In this document: positions 41,927-50,453 of the stretch, piece by piece | How positions within the stretch are numbered: the stretch's first letter is position 1 | How the letters are laid out: every line of letters starts with the position of its first letter | From: a virus | Length of the DNA stretch: 64,000 nt | Reading direction: 5' to 3' (one strand) | IMG/VR virus record: IMGVR_UViG_3300044910_000225 | Coordinates: 1-64,000 of that record | Position numbers and translations under genes: made by a program | The notes under the pieces: generated by a model | Seen by the model: only the letters and a program-made list of their open reading frames with translations | The model's database searches: none | What the model was told of the DNA's origin: nothing

Positions 41927-43972
41927 TTACTATAGTCTATGTCTTCCCAATCACCATCTACAGATTTGCTGTAGGTTGTTACACGACCACTGAAGAAGTC
42001 AGTGAGCACTGTACCTACAACATCATCCATGTATGGTAATGGGTTGACAGTAGTATTATAGTTAGGTTTCATACCAAGTTCCTTTAAAGCAATATCAGCA
42101 CGATACTGAATGTAACGCTTCAAGTCACTGTTGGCAATGTGAGCATAATCAAAGTAATCTACTAGAGCTTCTTCATATGCTACCATCTCACGGATACCCT
42201 GATAGATATCGTACTTCAACTCATCATCCCAAATATCAGGATTCTCAGATATGAATGTACGGAACAAGTAACAGTTTCCAATGAAGTGCATATTCTCTTC
42301 TCTTCGCTGTATTCACTACGTGACGCTAATACGTAGCAGTTCTCTTATGAACTTCTGTATATTTCTATACAGGCTGGACTATATCATACTCCTTATGGAG
42401 TGGTTCCGCTTCCCATCGCTTGACGGTACTCTACTAACTCTGATGGTGTCATCAGGTTTTCGATAGTCTCTGAACTTTGTTGTTTGTAAATATTTAGTGC
42501 ATCAACCCATGCAGGTTTACTTCTAGTTCTAACCCTAGAAATCCCAGATGGATGCACATTAAATAATTCCCCTATACGTTTATTAGATATAGTTGTTGTT
42601 AATGCGAAGTGCAGTATTTTCAAAATATTATTAAGATTATTTCCACTTGTCAAAGGACTCTTTGGAGGAATATAGCCTTTAAACTCATCTTCATCAAAAA
42701 TGAATTTCCATCGAGTCTTGTACCTTATTAAAGATACATGCTTTGGTTCCATGTAATACTTTTCACCTAATTCTATATTTGATACTACACTATTATGCAT
42801 TATATCTCTTATGATATTTCTAACTGTCTCTGCTGTAATAGTAGCACATCCATTTAATTCGCCTTTCTTAGGCGCACATAGACCAGTAGCAAAAGCATGT
42901 AGAGTGTTCTCTTTGTAAGTTATTTCCTCTAGATTAGAAATAGCATTATTGAGCTTATTCCCGTCTATATGGTTTATAACAAAACCATCTCTAATAGGTC
43001 TTCCTAGAAAACACTCATAGATAAATCTATGTGCTCTGTACTGCTTTTGTTCATTACCTTCGCGTAATGTAACTACTGCATAACCAGTTGTCTTATTTGT
43101 CATTACAGATACCATTGGTTTTCTAATACCATAGATATTGCCATCTGTATCTGCACTATATCTTTTAAACTTATGATGAAACTTTCTCATGTATGTCCTT
43201 CGTGTATTATTTCATCACTATAACATATGAATGATTAGTTTCATCTTAGGGTAGCAACCTTAGCTGCTGATTACCATATGCTTATGCACTTAGGCTTCCC
43301 AGCAATTCAAAACCTTTTAATTCGACTAGTGTCTTCGTTAATCGAATACTCTACTATGGTACAAAGACCAGGGTATTTCCCAGAGAACTGATACTTAAGG
43401 AGTGCTGCAAACTGTGCCATGAGAGAGATACCTTCAGCACCTCCCGCATAGATGGCAAGCATACGAGCTACATCTCTACGAAATACTTTATCAAGAGCAA
43501 GCTCTGATAAGTTCATAGCCTTGTACTCTTCGTACTTCTTCACCTTAGCTTTCTCAAGGTAATCAGCTTTAGAAGCCATAACAGGTATATCAAGGAAGTC
43601 CTGATAAATACTGTTAGGGAGTCCTATGGTTTCAGTGAATAGAGAGTAGTTCTCAATGTGAGTGAACTCTCTAGCCATGAAGTTCGATAGCATAGCCTGT
43701 ACTTCAATAGGTTTGAATATACGAAGTAAGACTGCATAGCCATTCTCAACTGAGACTTCCTGCTGAGTAAAGAGTCTCATGGTACGAGTGATGTCATCCT
43801 TCTCTTTAGGAGAAGCTCTATCAAAGTCCTGAATGTCTTTAGCCAGTGATATGATATCAGCAGTCCAGTGAGCACGATCATGTTCTTTGTAATAGTTCCA
43901 GAATTCAGGGTATCGGAAGCCTTTAGAAGACTTGAATGTGGGAATACCATTAATGTGAATTAGGGTACTCAT
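41911..43972 (-). CDS. nrdB: Ribonucleotide reductase small subunit, split by a group I intron
   Basis: Exon 1 is about 43972 to 43341, exon 2 about 42301 to 41911; joined length 340 aa, normal for class I beta subunits. Ligand-type motifs: FMAREFTHIENYS with Glu102 and His105 (E-x-x-H), GAEGISL with the next Glu, and the second E-x-x-H restored only by splicing (SI + EENMHFIG). Intact parts before and after fit NrdB. The junction follows from a P1-like U-G pair and an intron-terminal G. Start overlaps the nrdA stop by ATGA. It makes the radical cofactor that NrdA needs to reduce ribonucleotides. Confidence 0.85.
42302..43340 (-). mobile_element. Group I intron in nrdB, 1039 nt
   Basis: Exon end ATTCGAT pairs with intron AGTCGAAT (43320-43327) to form P1, with a U-G wobble at the splice site. 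The 3-prime core element GATATAGTCC (42376-42385) is the conserved P7/S region of group I introns. The last base is G and exon 2 resumes with the missing iron-ligand motif. An HNH gene (42393-43190) is nested in it with its own TGTTATAGT element. Boundaries could shift by a few bases. Confidence 0.8.
42393..43190 (-). CDS. Intron-encoded HNH endonuclease
   Basis: 265 residues. NUMOD-like start (KRYSADTDGNIYGIRKPM), HNH core YECFLGRPIRDGFVINHIDG and LNNAISNLEEITYKENTLHA, then two C-terminal helix-turn-helix-like stretches (TAETVRNIIRDIM, NKRIGELFNVHPSGISRVRT). Located wholly inside the nrdB intron, so it should cut the intronless nrdB allele to spread the intron. Own promoter-like element TGTTATAGT at 43217-43225. 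Confidence 0.85.
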   Translation of the reverse strand: MRKFHHKFKRYSADTDGNIYGIRKPMVSVMTNKTTGYAVVTLREGNEQKQYRAHRFIYECFLGRPIRDGFVINHIDGNKLNNAISNLEEITYKENTLHAFATGLCAPKKGELNGCATITAETVRNIIRDIMHNSVVSNIELGEKYYMEPKHVSLIRYKTRWKFIFDEDEFKGYIPPKSPLTSGNNLNNILKILHFALTTTISNKRIGELFNVHPSGISRVRTRSKPAWVDALNIYKQQSSETIENLMTPSELVEYRQAMGSGTTP

Positions 43973-45771
43973 GTGCAGCCCAAGCAGGTATCAGACATCA
44001 TATCTATTTCCTTATGTTGTATTTGTTTACGTTCACCTGATGCAGTAGAAGCGGATACTCCTGCTGTAGAACGAACGTAGTATAGTGACTTGATCTTCTT
44101 CTTCCAAGCAAGGATATGAAGGTCTGAGATGTACTGAACTGATGATCCTGCTGGAATGAAGATGTTAAGGGATTGTCCCTGATCAACCAGTGGTGAACGA
44201 TCACCAGCAAGCTCTAGGAGCCAACGCTGATCTAACTCAAATGCAGTCTTGAATACATCCTTGATATCCTGTGACATCCAATCCAGATGCTGTACAGAAC
44301 CACCGTTCTTCTTGATGGAATCCCACTGCTGCTCAATCCATACATGTTCATAACGATCATCAGGTGTAGCGAGGAATCCTGCATTAGCTTCTATAACTTT
44401 CTCAAGATATTTATTCTTAATAGCAAAAGATCCCTGCTTAACCTTCTTAGTGAAAGCATTCGTAACCCAAGGCTCAATACCACTAGAAGTAACACCACAT
44501 AGTGATGAGATACTCATGGTAGGAGCTATGGCTGTGACATGAATGTTACGCTTGTAGTCAGTACCATTAGTAGTGCGTCTAGCTAGGGGACAACCTGATC
44601 CACCTGCAATAAGGTTATGCTTATCAGCTGATTCCTTAATCATACTGAAGATCTTCATGTTGAGACCTTTAGCAATAGAAGATTCCCAGGGAATAAGCTT
44701 AGACTGAAGCAGTGAATGGAAGCCCATTACTCCAAGTCCGATACTTCTTTCATCAATGGCTCCAGCTCTAGCTCGTTCAAAGCCAGGAAGATTCTCTGTC
44801 GAGTCTATAAAAGACTGAAGTACATTGTCAAGATAATCAGAGCAATCAGCAATGAACTGATCAAAACAATGTTGATACTCATCCCAATACTCAAGATTAA
44901 TGCTACCAAGACAACAAACTCCACTATGGTTATCGTCAGTTCGAAGCGTAATCTCAGTACAGAGGTTAGATGTTGTAACTTTGATGTTTTCATGTTTATA
45001 CTCCTCTGGTGCTAAGTCATTGACAGTATCAATGAATAGTAGGTATGGTTCTCCTGTAGTAATACGAGCTTCTAGGATCTGAGACCATAGCTTACGAGCT
45101 GATACAGTACGGATAGACTCACCAGTCTTAGGAGATGTAAGTACCCACAGTTTATCTTCAAGCACTGACTCCATAAATAAGTCTGATATTACAACACCAT
45201 GATGAAGGTTAGGAGTACGTCGGCTACTGTCACCAGTCTCTTTACGAATGTCAATGAACTCCTCAATCTCAGGATGTGAGATATCAAGGTAAGCTGCTTC
45301 AGAAGCTCTACGAAGTCCCCCCTGAGATATGGCAAGGGTACTACGGTCTGACACTCCAAGGAAAGGGATAAGTCCAGAAGACTTACCACCATGAGTACCT
45401 ACAGATTCATTCACTGAACGAACAGCAGACCAGTCAGTACCAATACCTCCACCATAAGCACCAAGGTTAAATGCTTCGTTATAGTTCTGGAAGATAGAAG
45501 GTTTGTTGTCAGCAACACTCTTAGTGAAGCATGATATAGGAAGTCCTCTATCTGTACCAGCGTTAGATGCTATAGGTGTGCTAGGATGGAACCATAGAGA
45601 CTGCATGTATGATCTCATCCGAAGACCATGAGCAGTATCATTCTGATATGCTGATGATACTCTATCTAACCATCCATCGTAATCTTCTGATGGTAGGAAG
45701 TAAGTCTCCTTATAGAGAGCCTGTGAGAAAGCTGGGAGAGTGTTCCAATCTCTATTCATTTGCATTTGCAT
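43969..45771 (-). CDS. nrdA: Ribonucleotide reductase large subunit (class I)
   Basis: 600 residues with the class I alpha set: LPISCFTKS (Cys81), TSNLCTEI (Cys271 with Glu273), GVCCLGSINL (Cys286 or 287), and a C-terminal redox pair CLGC (Cys596, Cys599). The N-terminal ATP-cone allosteric domain is absent (about 90 residues missing), as in several phage enzymes, so dATP inhibition may be lost. Pairs with the downstream nrdB. Provides dNTPs for phage replication. Start overlaps the upstream 101-aa gene by 20 nt. Confidence 0.9.
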   Translation of the reverse strand: MQMQMNRDWNTLPAFSQALYKETYFLPSEDYDGWLDRVSSAYQNDTAHGLRMRSYMQSLWFHPSTPIASNAGTDRGLPISCFTKSVADNKPSIFQNYNEAFNLGAYGGGIGTDWSAVRSVNESVGTHGGKSSGLIPFLGVSDRSTLAISQGGLRRASEAAYLDISHPEIEEFIDIRKETGDSSRRTPNLHHGVVISDLFMESVLEDKLWVLTSPKTGESIRTVSARKLWSQILEARITTGEPYLLFIDTVNDLAPEEYKHENIKVTTSNLCTEITLRTDDNHSGVCCLGSINLEYWDEYQHCFDQFIADCSDYLDNVLQSFIDSTENLPGFERARAGAIDERSIGLGVMGFHSLLQSKLIPWESSIAKGLNMKIFSMIKESADKHNLIAGGSGCPLARRTTNGTDYKRNIHVTAIAPTMSISSLCGVTSSGIEPWVTNAFTKKVKQGSFAIKNKYLEKVIEANAGFLATPDDRYEHVWIEQQWDSIKKNGGSVQHLDWMSQDIKDVFKTAFELDQRWLLELAGDRSPLVDQGQSLNIFIPAGSSVQYISDLHILAWKKKIKSLYYVRSTAGVSASTASGERKQIQHKEIDMMSDTCLGCT

Positions 45772-46057
45772 TTCCTCTAGTGAATGATGGTTTATTGAGT
45801 GTAGGAAACTCTGGTTTTTCTACTACTACTCTAGTTAAGTCATATGCTTCTTCCCATGTAATACCATCTGTATTAGCTGGAGGCTTATAACCAATGATAG
45901 GATCTAGTGTGGCTTCTATACGAGTCCCAGCACCACTATCAGTACGTCCAGCAATAGTACGAGTACTAATACTGTAACGGTCAGTACTGAAGCCTTGCTC
46001 CTTGAGCCAAAGTAGTACAGCCTCATCGAATTCCTTTGTGTTAAGTGTGATAGTCAT
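45752..46057 (-). CDS. Hypothetical protein, 101 aa
   Basis: Starts MTITLNTKEFDEAVLLWL; alpha/beta sequence with a Gly/Thr-rich centre and a C-terminus ending TRGNANANE that overlaps nrdA. Located directly upstream of nrdA, so a nucleotide-metabolism link is possible but not shown. Confidence 0.6.
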   Translation of the reverse strand: MTITLNTKEFDEAVLLWLKEQGFSTDRYSISTRTIAGRTDSGAGTRIEATLDPIIGYKPPANTDGITWEEAYDLTRVVVEKPEFPTLNKPSFTRGNANANE

Positions 46058-46162
46058 TTATACTCCAATGTGACGTAATACTTTACGTTTAGTCATACTA
46101 GCAATAATGCTAATAATGGTAGAGATAAGTACTCTCCATGCAAATTTCAAGAAGAGAGCCAT
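46058..46162 (-). CDS. Small membrane peptide, 34 aa
   Basis: ATG 46162 overlaps the stop of the histone-like gene (TAGATGG); its own TAA is followed at once by the next gene's ATG. MALFLKFAWRVLISTIISII then ASMTKRKVLRHIGV: one membrane helix with basic ends. Packing on both sides argues that it is real. Confidence 0.55.
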   Translation of the reverse strand: MALFLKFAWRVLISTIISIIASMTKRKVLRHIGV

Positions 46163-46333
46163 CTACTCTCCCTTGTCTGCCGCTAATAGTTCTGCTTTAG
46201 CTGCTGTAGCAATCTTCTTCATCTGGTTGATGAGACCACGTAAACGCTTAGATGATGCCTTAGTAGGCTTAGAAGCATATAGTGATACTTCAGACTGATA
46301 CTTCGATACGAGTGTGTTGAATTGTTCTAACAT
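46163..46333 (-). CDS. Histone H1-like DNA-binding protein, 56 aa
   Basis: MLEQFNTLVSKYQSEVSLYA then SKPTKASSKRLRGLINQMKK and IATAAKAELLAADKGE. The spacing of Lys/Arg and Ala, including SKRLRGLINQMKK, resembles the bacterial histone H1-like Hc1 domain seen in many phages. It would bind DNA nonspecifically. RBS AAGGATCACC. The frame is short enough to be missed by length filters. Confidence 0.65.
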   Translation of the reverse strand: MLEQFNTLVSKYQSEVSLYASKPTKASSKRLRGLINQMKKIATAAKAELLAADKGE

Positions 46334-46341
46334 GGTGATCC

Positions 46342-46893
46342 TTAGATTTGGTTGTTATTTTGTTTAGAGGTATTTAGTTTTATCCACTTAAATCCTCCTG
46401 CCGTTTTTTGTTTCCCTGCTACTGCTAGAGAGATGTATCTGAAGTCAACTCCAGTATGCAATGCTGCATCTGTTTGTGAGATAAACTCTTTTATCAGTAC
46501 GCCTTCTAACGTTAACTGTGCGACAGGTACTAGCCCATTATGAGGCAGCATATGATAGCTATGCATAACGTTGTTAAAAGAGGTAGCCCATTCTAGATTT
46601 GTTATAAAGTTATTTTCTTTATTCCCATCTATATGATTAACCTGTTTCTTATTAAGGGGATTAGGTATAAAAGTCTCAGCTACTAATCTGTGTACATTAC
46701 AGAGTTTCCCACTTAATACTTTTTTATTAACTCTATCCCTAACTCTTAAGTCATAGTATAAATAACCAGTTTGTTTATTCTTTTGTGGTTTAAGGTATTG
46801 TGCTTTTCCGATAGAATATACTCTACCATCATTAAAGACTATGTATTTATCATAAATGATAACTCCACCACTATTCAATAATTCATTTAACAT
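46342..46893 (-). CDS. Homing-type HNH endonuclease
   Basis: 183 residues. NUMOD4-like start (YIVFNDGRVYSIGKAQYLKP), HNH core QVNHIDGNKENNFITNLEWA, a NUMOD1-like C-terminal part (GGFKWIKLN). Own TGATATACT element at 46921-46929. The last residues KQNNNQI-stop echo the C-terminus DNNQI-stop of the 58-aa gene upstream, which suggests insertion at the 3-prime end of that gene. Confidence 0.85.
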   Translation of the reverse strand: MLNELLNSGGVIIYDKYIVFNDGRVYSIGKAQYLKPQKNKQTGYLYYDLRVRDRVNKKVLSGKLCNVHRLVAETFIPNPLNKKQVNHIDGNKENNFITNLEWATSFNNVMHSYHMLPHNGLVPVAQLTLEGVLIKEFISQTDAALHTGVDFRYISLAVAGKQKTAGGFKWIKLNTSKQNNNQI

Positions 46894-46920
46894 TAATACT
46901 CCTTATTGGGTTCTCCCAGT

Positions 46921-46929
46921 AGTATATCA
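46921..46929 (-). promoter_or_regulatory. Promoter of the 46.3-kb HNH gene
   Basis: Minus strand TGATATACT, extended -10 type, about 28 nt before the start codon and right behind the stop of the upstream gene. Confidence 0.5.
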
Positions 46930-46938
46930 GAGTTAAAC

Positions 46939-47115
46939 TTAAATCTGGTTATTGTCACTCCAATACTTTAGTTCATTATATAAAGCTCTAGCAATAGTAG
47001 GATCAAGATCCTTCAATGCCTGAGCAACTAAGTGTGAATTCTCAAATGTAATAGTAGTAGCAATGATGCAAGGATCTACATCAAAAGCATCTATTGCTTC
47101 TGATACGAGTTCCAT
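46939..47115 (-). CDS. Hypothetical protein, 58 aa
   Basis: ATG 47115 overlaps the TAA of the upstream gene (TAATG). Reads MELVSEAIDAFDVDP then helical segments ending YWSDNNQI. Coupling and reading-frame quality support it. The 3-prime end may have been renewed by the neighbouring HNH insertion. Confidence 0.55.
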   Translation of the reverse strand: MELVSEAIDAFDVDPCIIATTITFENSHLVAQALKDLDPTIARALYNELKYWSDNNQI

Positions 47116-47318
47116 TACTTCTTCTCCTGTAGATGGATATGCTGTAAATCACTAGCTTTAACCCATCCTTCAATGTGAACAAGGTTATGCTTAGTACGAT
47201 ATTCACTCATATTAAAGTCATGAGCAAAAATACTGCCCATACCATACATAGCAATGACTGCTACGATGAATAAGAATAGAGGTCCTCCCTCTATATTTCT
47301 GTTGATCCAATCTTTCAT
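47115..47318 (-). CDS. Single-pass membrane protein, 67 aa
   Basis: Membrane helix near residues 12-31 (GPLFLFIVAVIAMYGMGSIF), charged on both sides, with soluble C-terminus (HNLVHIEGWVKASDLQHIHL). Its start overlaps the SSB stop. Function unknown. Confidence 0.6.
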   Translation of the reverse strand: MKDWINRNIEGGPLFLFIVAVIAMYGMGSIFAHDFNMSEYRTKHNLVHIEGWVKASDLQHIHLQEKK

Positions 47319-48004
47319 TACTTTTTACCGAATGATGGCTTACCGAAAGATGCTTTAGGTGCTGCTTTGGTTGTGGCTGCTGGAGCTGATCCAGAGTCAC
47401 GTCCACCAGCAATCCATGCAGTGATAGCTTCTTCAGTTAGACCATCTTTGTATGTGACGTTCTCAGCATATGCTAAGTCTTTAGCAAGCTTGACACCAGC
47501 TTCTGTCTCATTGAGGATCTCTTCTGCTGAAGCACCAAAGTCTGTATAGAATGCTTTGATGACTTTCTTCTCAGAGATCTGTCCTGCTTTAGCGTAGCCT
47601 TCTGGAACGATAGAGTATTCCATCTGTACACGCATCTTAAGTTCGATGTCCTGGAAGTCAGGAAGGATAGCTACTTCTTTCATAGCTCCACCTTTAGCGA
47701 TAGGGAGTTCTGCTTCTTCTGGATCAGAGATGTCTTCGATATTACAGACTACTGCTAGTTTAGAGAAGAGACTTGCTTGGAAGTTAGGTGTACCATCGTT
47801 GTTATCAAGACGGATAGCACCATACATTACTTGAGCTGTACCGTTGTTGTCTACGAATAGATTAAGAGTACGAGCACCTTTGTCGTTGATGTCAACGATG
47901 ATGTTCTTGAGTGTGACATCATAGATGCCTGACTTATTAATGGTATTGCTACCGCCTTCGTTCTTGGATGCGGCAGCGAGATCAACTTTGAAAAAACTTG
48001 ACAT
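47318..48004 (-). CDS. Single-stranded DNA-binding protein, N4 gp45-like
   Basis: 228 residues. Beta-rich core (GIYDVTLKNIIVDINDKGAR, TLNLFVDNNGTAQVMYGAIR, MYSIVPEGY-like) followed by a low-complexity tail SGSAPAATTKAAPKASFGKP and basic end. Located after the RecA-like ATPase as in N4 (gp44, gp45). N4 SSB acts in replication and recombination and activates host sigma70 polymerase at late promoters through its C-terminus. If conserved, this would link to the extended -10 late promoters in this window. The tail here is Lys-rich rather than acidic. Confidence 0.7.
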   Translation of the reverse strand: MSSFFKVDLAAASKNEGGSNTINKSGIYDVTLKNIIVDINDKGARTLNLFVDNNGTAQVMYGAIRLDNNDGTPNFQASLFSKLAVVCNIEDISDPEEAELPIAKGGAMKEVAILPDFQDIELKMRVQMEYSIVPEGYAKAGQISEKKVIKAFYTDFGASAEEILNETEAGVKLAKDLAYAENVTYKDGLTEEAITAWIAGGRDSGSAPAATTKAAPKASFGKPSFGKK

Positions 48005-48039
48005 TATATTATTCCTTTTATATTTAAACTCTATGAGTA

Positions 48040-48531
48040 TTAGGCTGCACCATGATTCTCATGAAACATGTACAGCACCTCAGCTTCTTTACGTAACTCT
48101 ATTGCTTTAGTCATATCCTTAGACCTACCTAAATGCAATCTCTTTTTATTAACTGTTATCTGAGCTTCCCATACTTTATCTCTTTTATGCCATTTCACAC
48201 CCATAACACCTGATGTGTTAGATGAGTACATAGATAAATTTTGACAATTTATTTGTATTGGTACTTCTCGTAGGTTACTGAGGGAGTTATTACTTCTATC
48301 ATGGTCTATATGGTCAATATGCTGAGTAGGTATGTAACCATACATATACAACCATACTAACCTATGAGCAAGATAATTCTCCCTCTTAACTTTAATAGCA
48401 ATGTACCCTTTATTATGAAGAGCACCAGCTATAGATCCTATTTTTACGTGGTTAGAACTTACCTTCCAACGGAAAATACCTGTAGCAGGATCATAAGATA
48501 GTAGTTCTTTAAGTGTTTCTTGTGTGAGCAT
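48040..48531 (-). CDS. Homing-type HNH endonuclease with AP2 domain
   Basis: 163 residues. N-terminal helical part (LTQETLKELLSYDPATGIFR), HNH core IPTQHIDHIDHDRSNNSLSN, C-terminal AP2-like domain (SGVMGVKWHKRDKVWEAQIT). Its RBS lies in the 3-prime arm of a hairpin (CCTTAC/GTAAGG), and a TGTATAATT element lies upstream near 48613. Sits freely between the Sak4-like gene and SSB; no stub of a neighbouring gene was found. Confidence 0.85.
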   Translation of the reverse strand: MLTQETLKELLSYDPATGIFRWKVSSNHVKIGSIAGALHNKGYIAIKVKRENYLAHRLVWLYMYGYIPTQHIDHIDHDRSNNSLSNLREVPIQINCQNLSMYSSNTSGVMGVKWHKRDKVWEAQITVNKKRLHLGRSKDMTKAIELRKEAEVLYMFHENHGAA

Positions 48532-48723
48532 ATTAACCCCTTACGTGATGTAAGGTTCTGGAACTGTGTTTCAAGTTCCTTGTGAGACCTGCCTTGTTAT
48601 AGGACTTATACCACAATTATACACCAACTATTATTTAACAATACTTAGTTTCAGCACATTTCGGTGCAACATGCCGTGAACGATACTGTTAACGACATCA
48701 ATGTCGTCGACATGTATCAACTA
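48532..48723 (-). other. Structured leader between Sak4-like and HNH genes
   Basis: 192 nt without a gene. On the minus strand: CGACAT-TG-ATGTCG, then GCAC-CGAAAT-GTGC just after the ATPase stop, a promoter-like GTGTATAATTGTGGTATAA at about 48606-48626, then GGAACT...AGTTCC and CCTTAC...GTAAGG. Likely terminator or processing hairpins plus the HNH promoter. Confidence 0.45.
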
Positions 48724-49494
48724 TTAAAATGACCACTCAGCTAGATCTGTCTGCTGTGAAAGTAGGAGATCAATGTGAGCTTTAAGTGAGAAGTATTCTT
48801 CACCTTCTTTGAGTGACTTGCTTTTAGATGGGTCTACTGTGTTGGCTACATACATCTTATCTGGAAGATCAATGATAGCTGTACGAGCTTGCTTGTCTTC
48901 ACCTCTCATGTGTACTGCACGATGTTTCATCTCAGATACAAGAGTGATAGATTCATTGACTGTGCTGTAGAAGCCACCCTTCTCAAGGAACTTTCCAGAT
49001 CCAAATGAGATGTAGTTACCAGTAGTCTTACCATCAGCTTTCTCTTCAATAACATGATTGAGTAAGATGACAGAGATGCCATTGAGTTCTAATGTCTCAT
49101 GAATGAAGCTAGTGAGGATAGCCATCTCTTTAGTGACTTCAGCTCCCTGGCTACCATAGACGTTAGGCTTCTGTGAAGCTTTATCAATGACATCCATGAA
49201 GATCTGAGATACTGAATCAATAGCAACAATTTCTGGGTATGATCCAAAGCGTTCATTGAACAGTTCTAGCTTATCCATGATACCATCAATGTGAGTCTTC
49301 TCTCCATCTACTATGATGTCTCCACCAAAGCAGAGAGTCTTCATATCATAGAATGTATCTACAAGCATATGAGGGACTTTTAATGAGAAAGACTTAGCAT
49401 CTCTAGATACAACGAATGATTCTTTTCCTAGGGTACGTAGAAGGTCTGTCTTACCAGCTCCTGCTTTACCATTGATTAGTAATTTAACTGCCAT
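48724..49494 (-). CDS. RecA-like ATPase (Sak4-like)
   Basis: 256 residues. Walker A NGKAGAGKTDLL (residues 8-19), Walker B VAIDSVSQI near residue 90, NHVIEEKADG after strand 4, and further RecA-core spacing. It is short, as for Sak4-type single-strand annealing or recombination ATPases. The N4 counterpart is gp44. With SSB and the PD-(D/E)XK nuclease next to it, this is the phage recombination module. Overlaps the nuclease gene by 11 nt. Confidence 0.75.
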   Translation of the reverse strand: MAVKLLINGKAGAGKTDLLRTLGKESFVVSRDAKSFSLKVPHMLVDTFYDMKTLCFGGDIIVDGEKTHIDGIMDKLELFNERFGSYPEIVAIDSVSQIFMDVIDKASQKPNVYGSQGAEVTKEMAILTSFIHETLELNGISVILLNHVIEEKADGKTTGNYISFGSGKFLEKGGFYSTVNESITLVSEMKHRAVHMRGEDKQARTAIIDLPDKMYVANTVDPSKSKSLKEGEEYFSLKAHIDLLLSQQTDLAEWSF

Positions 49495-50296
49495 TAGTAT
49501 TTTCCTTTAGTGACATTGATTTGAATATGATGTGTGTTAGTTCTGGGTAAGAACGGACTGCTTGTATGGATTCTGCCATGAGTGTAAGAGTATCAGTTAT
49601 CATCTTCCAGTCATCTTCTGTAATGACTTCTGTGAGTACTGTAACTCTAGGTGGTGTAATCTTCCCAATAGGCTTCCCTGTCTTATCAGAGATGCTTCTT
49701 GTGTCGATAGGACGGTTAACATATACTAGACGTATTCTGTTAATGGGGATGCCATTGTAGCGAAACATGAAAGCATATGCAAGAGCTTGGATCTTATAAT
49801 CAAATGAGATCTTAGTAGGCTCAGTAGCACTGCTATATGATTTGTAGTCTATGATGGTGTCACCTGTACGGTTGTCACAAGTACCACCAATGTAGATGTT
49901 ATCTAGGATAGGACACCATAGAGAACGTTCTACTTCAGTAGGTGGATTGTGACGGATGTAATCGTTGATGAGAGTCATAGCCATATCAGGATAAGCATTA
50001 CGGATAGTGTCTAACTGTATAGCATCTTCAGTGAGAGGTTGCTTCTTAGCAGTCTCAGTGATGTACTCTTCTACCATCTCTCTGGTGAAAGTAGTCTTCT
50101 CTGCATAGCTCTGAGCTGCTGCATGTACAATAGTTCCTAATACTGTAGAAGTAGAAGCAGTAAATGACTTCTCTCCTAATACGTTGTCCTTATACCATAC
50201 CGAAGGGTATGAAAAGAACTTGCCTATAGATGAAGGACTGATCTTGAAGGAACAGTCAGGAATACTCAATTTTTTATATGTGAAAATGTCATGCAT
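49484..50296 (-). CDS. PD-(D/E)XK nuclease, Cas4/RecB-like
   Basis: 270 residues from ATG 50296 (MHDIFTYKKL), chosen over 50323 because the latter lacks a ribosome site and overlaps more. Motifs: SPSSIGKFFSYPSVWYKD, LGTIVHAAAQSY (His of motif I), GGTCDNRTGDTIIDYKSYSS with D and DYK of motifs II/III, then KIQALAYAFMFRY (Q-x-x-x-Y motif). N4 gp43 has the same position. It would resect or process DNA ends. No Cys cluster seen, so no iron-sulfur centre. Confidence 0.75.
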   Translation of the reverse strand: MHDIFTYKKLSIPDCSFKISPSSIGKFFSYPSVWYKDNVLGEKSFTASTSTVLGTIVHAAAQSYAEKTTFTREMVEEYITETAKKQPLTEDAIQLDTIRNAYPDMAMTLINDYIRHNPPTEVERSLWCPILDNIYIGGTCDNRTGDTIIDYKSYSSATEPTKISFDYKIQALAYAFMFRYNGIPINRIRLVYVNRPIDTRSISDKTGKPIGKITPPRVTVLTEVITEDDWKMITDTLTLMAESIQAVRSYPELTHIIFKSMSLKENTNGS

Positions 50297-50453
50297 AATA
50301 AATATCCTCGTACTCAAAACCATACTTATCAGCTACAGATCGTAGCACATCATTAACATACCACTCATCATGGTAGCATTCTAACGCTGCTATAACAAAC
50401 CTATCAAATTCTTCTTGAGTGATAGGAACTCTTTGTGTTAAATCTTCATGCAT
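50289..50453 (-). CDS. Hypothetical protein, 54 aa
   Basis: Start MHEDLTQR at 50453 chosen for AAAAGGAG. Acidic helical sequence ending FEYEDIYYA, overlapping the nuclease start by 8 nt. Coupled on both sides. Confidence 0.55.
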   Translation of the reverse strand: MHEDLTQRVPITQEEFDRFVIAALECYHDEWYVNDVLRSVADKYGFEYEDIYYA

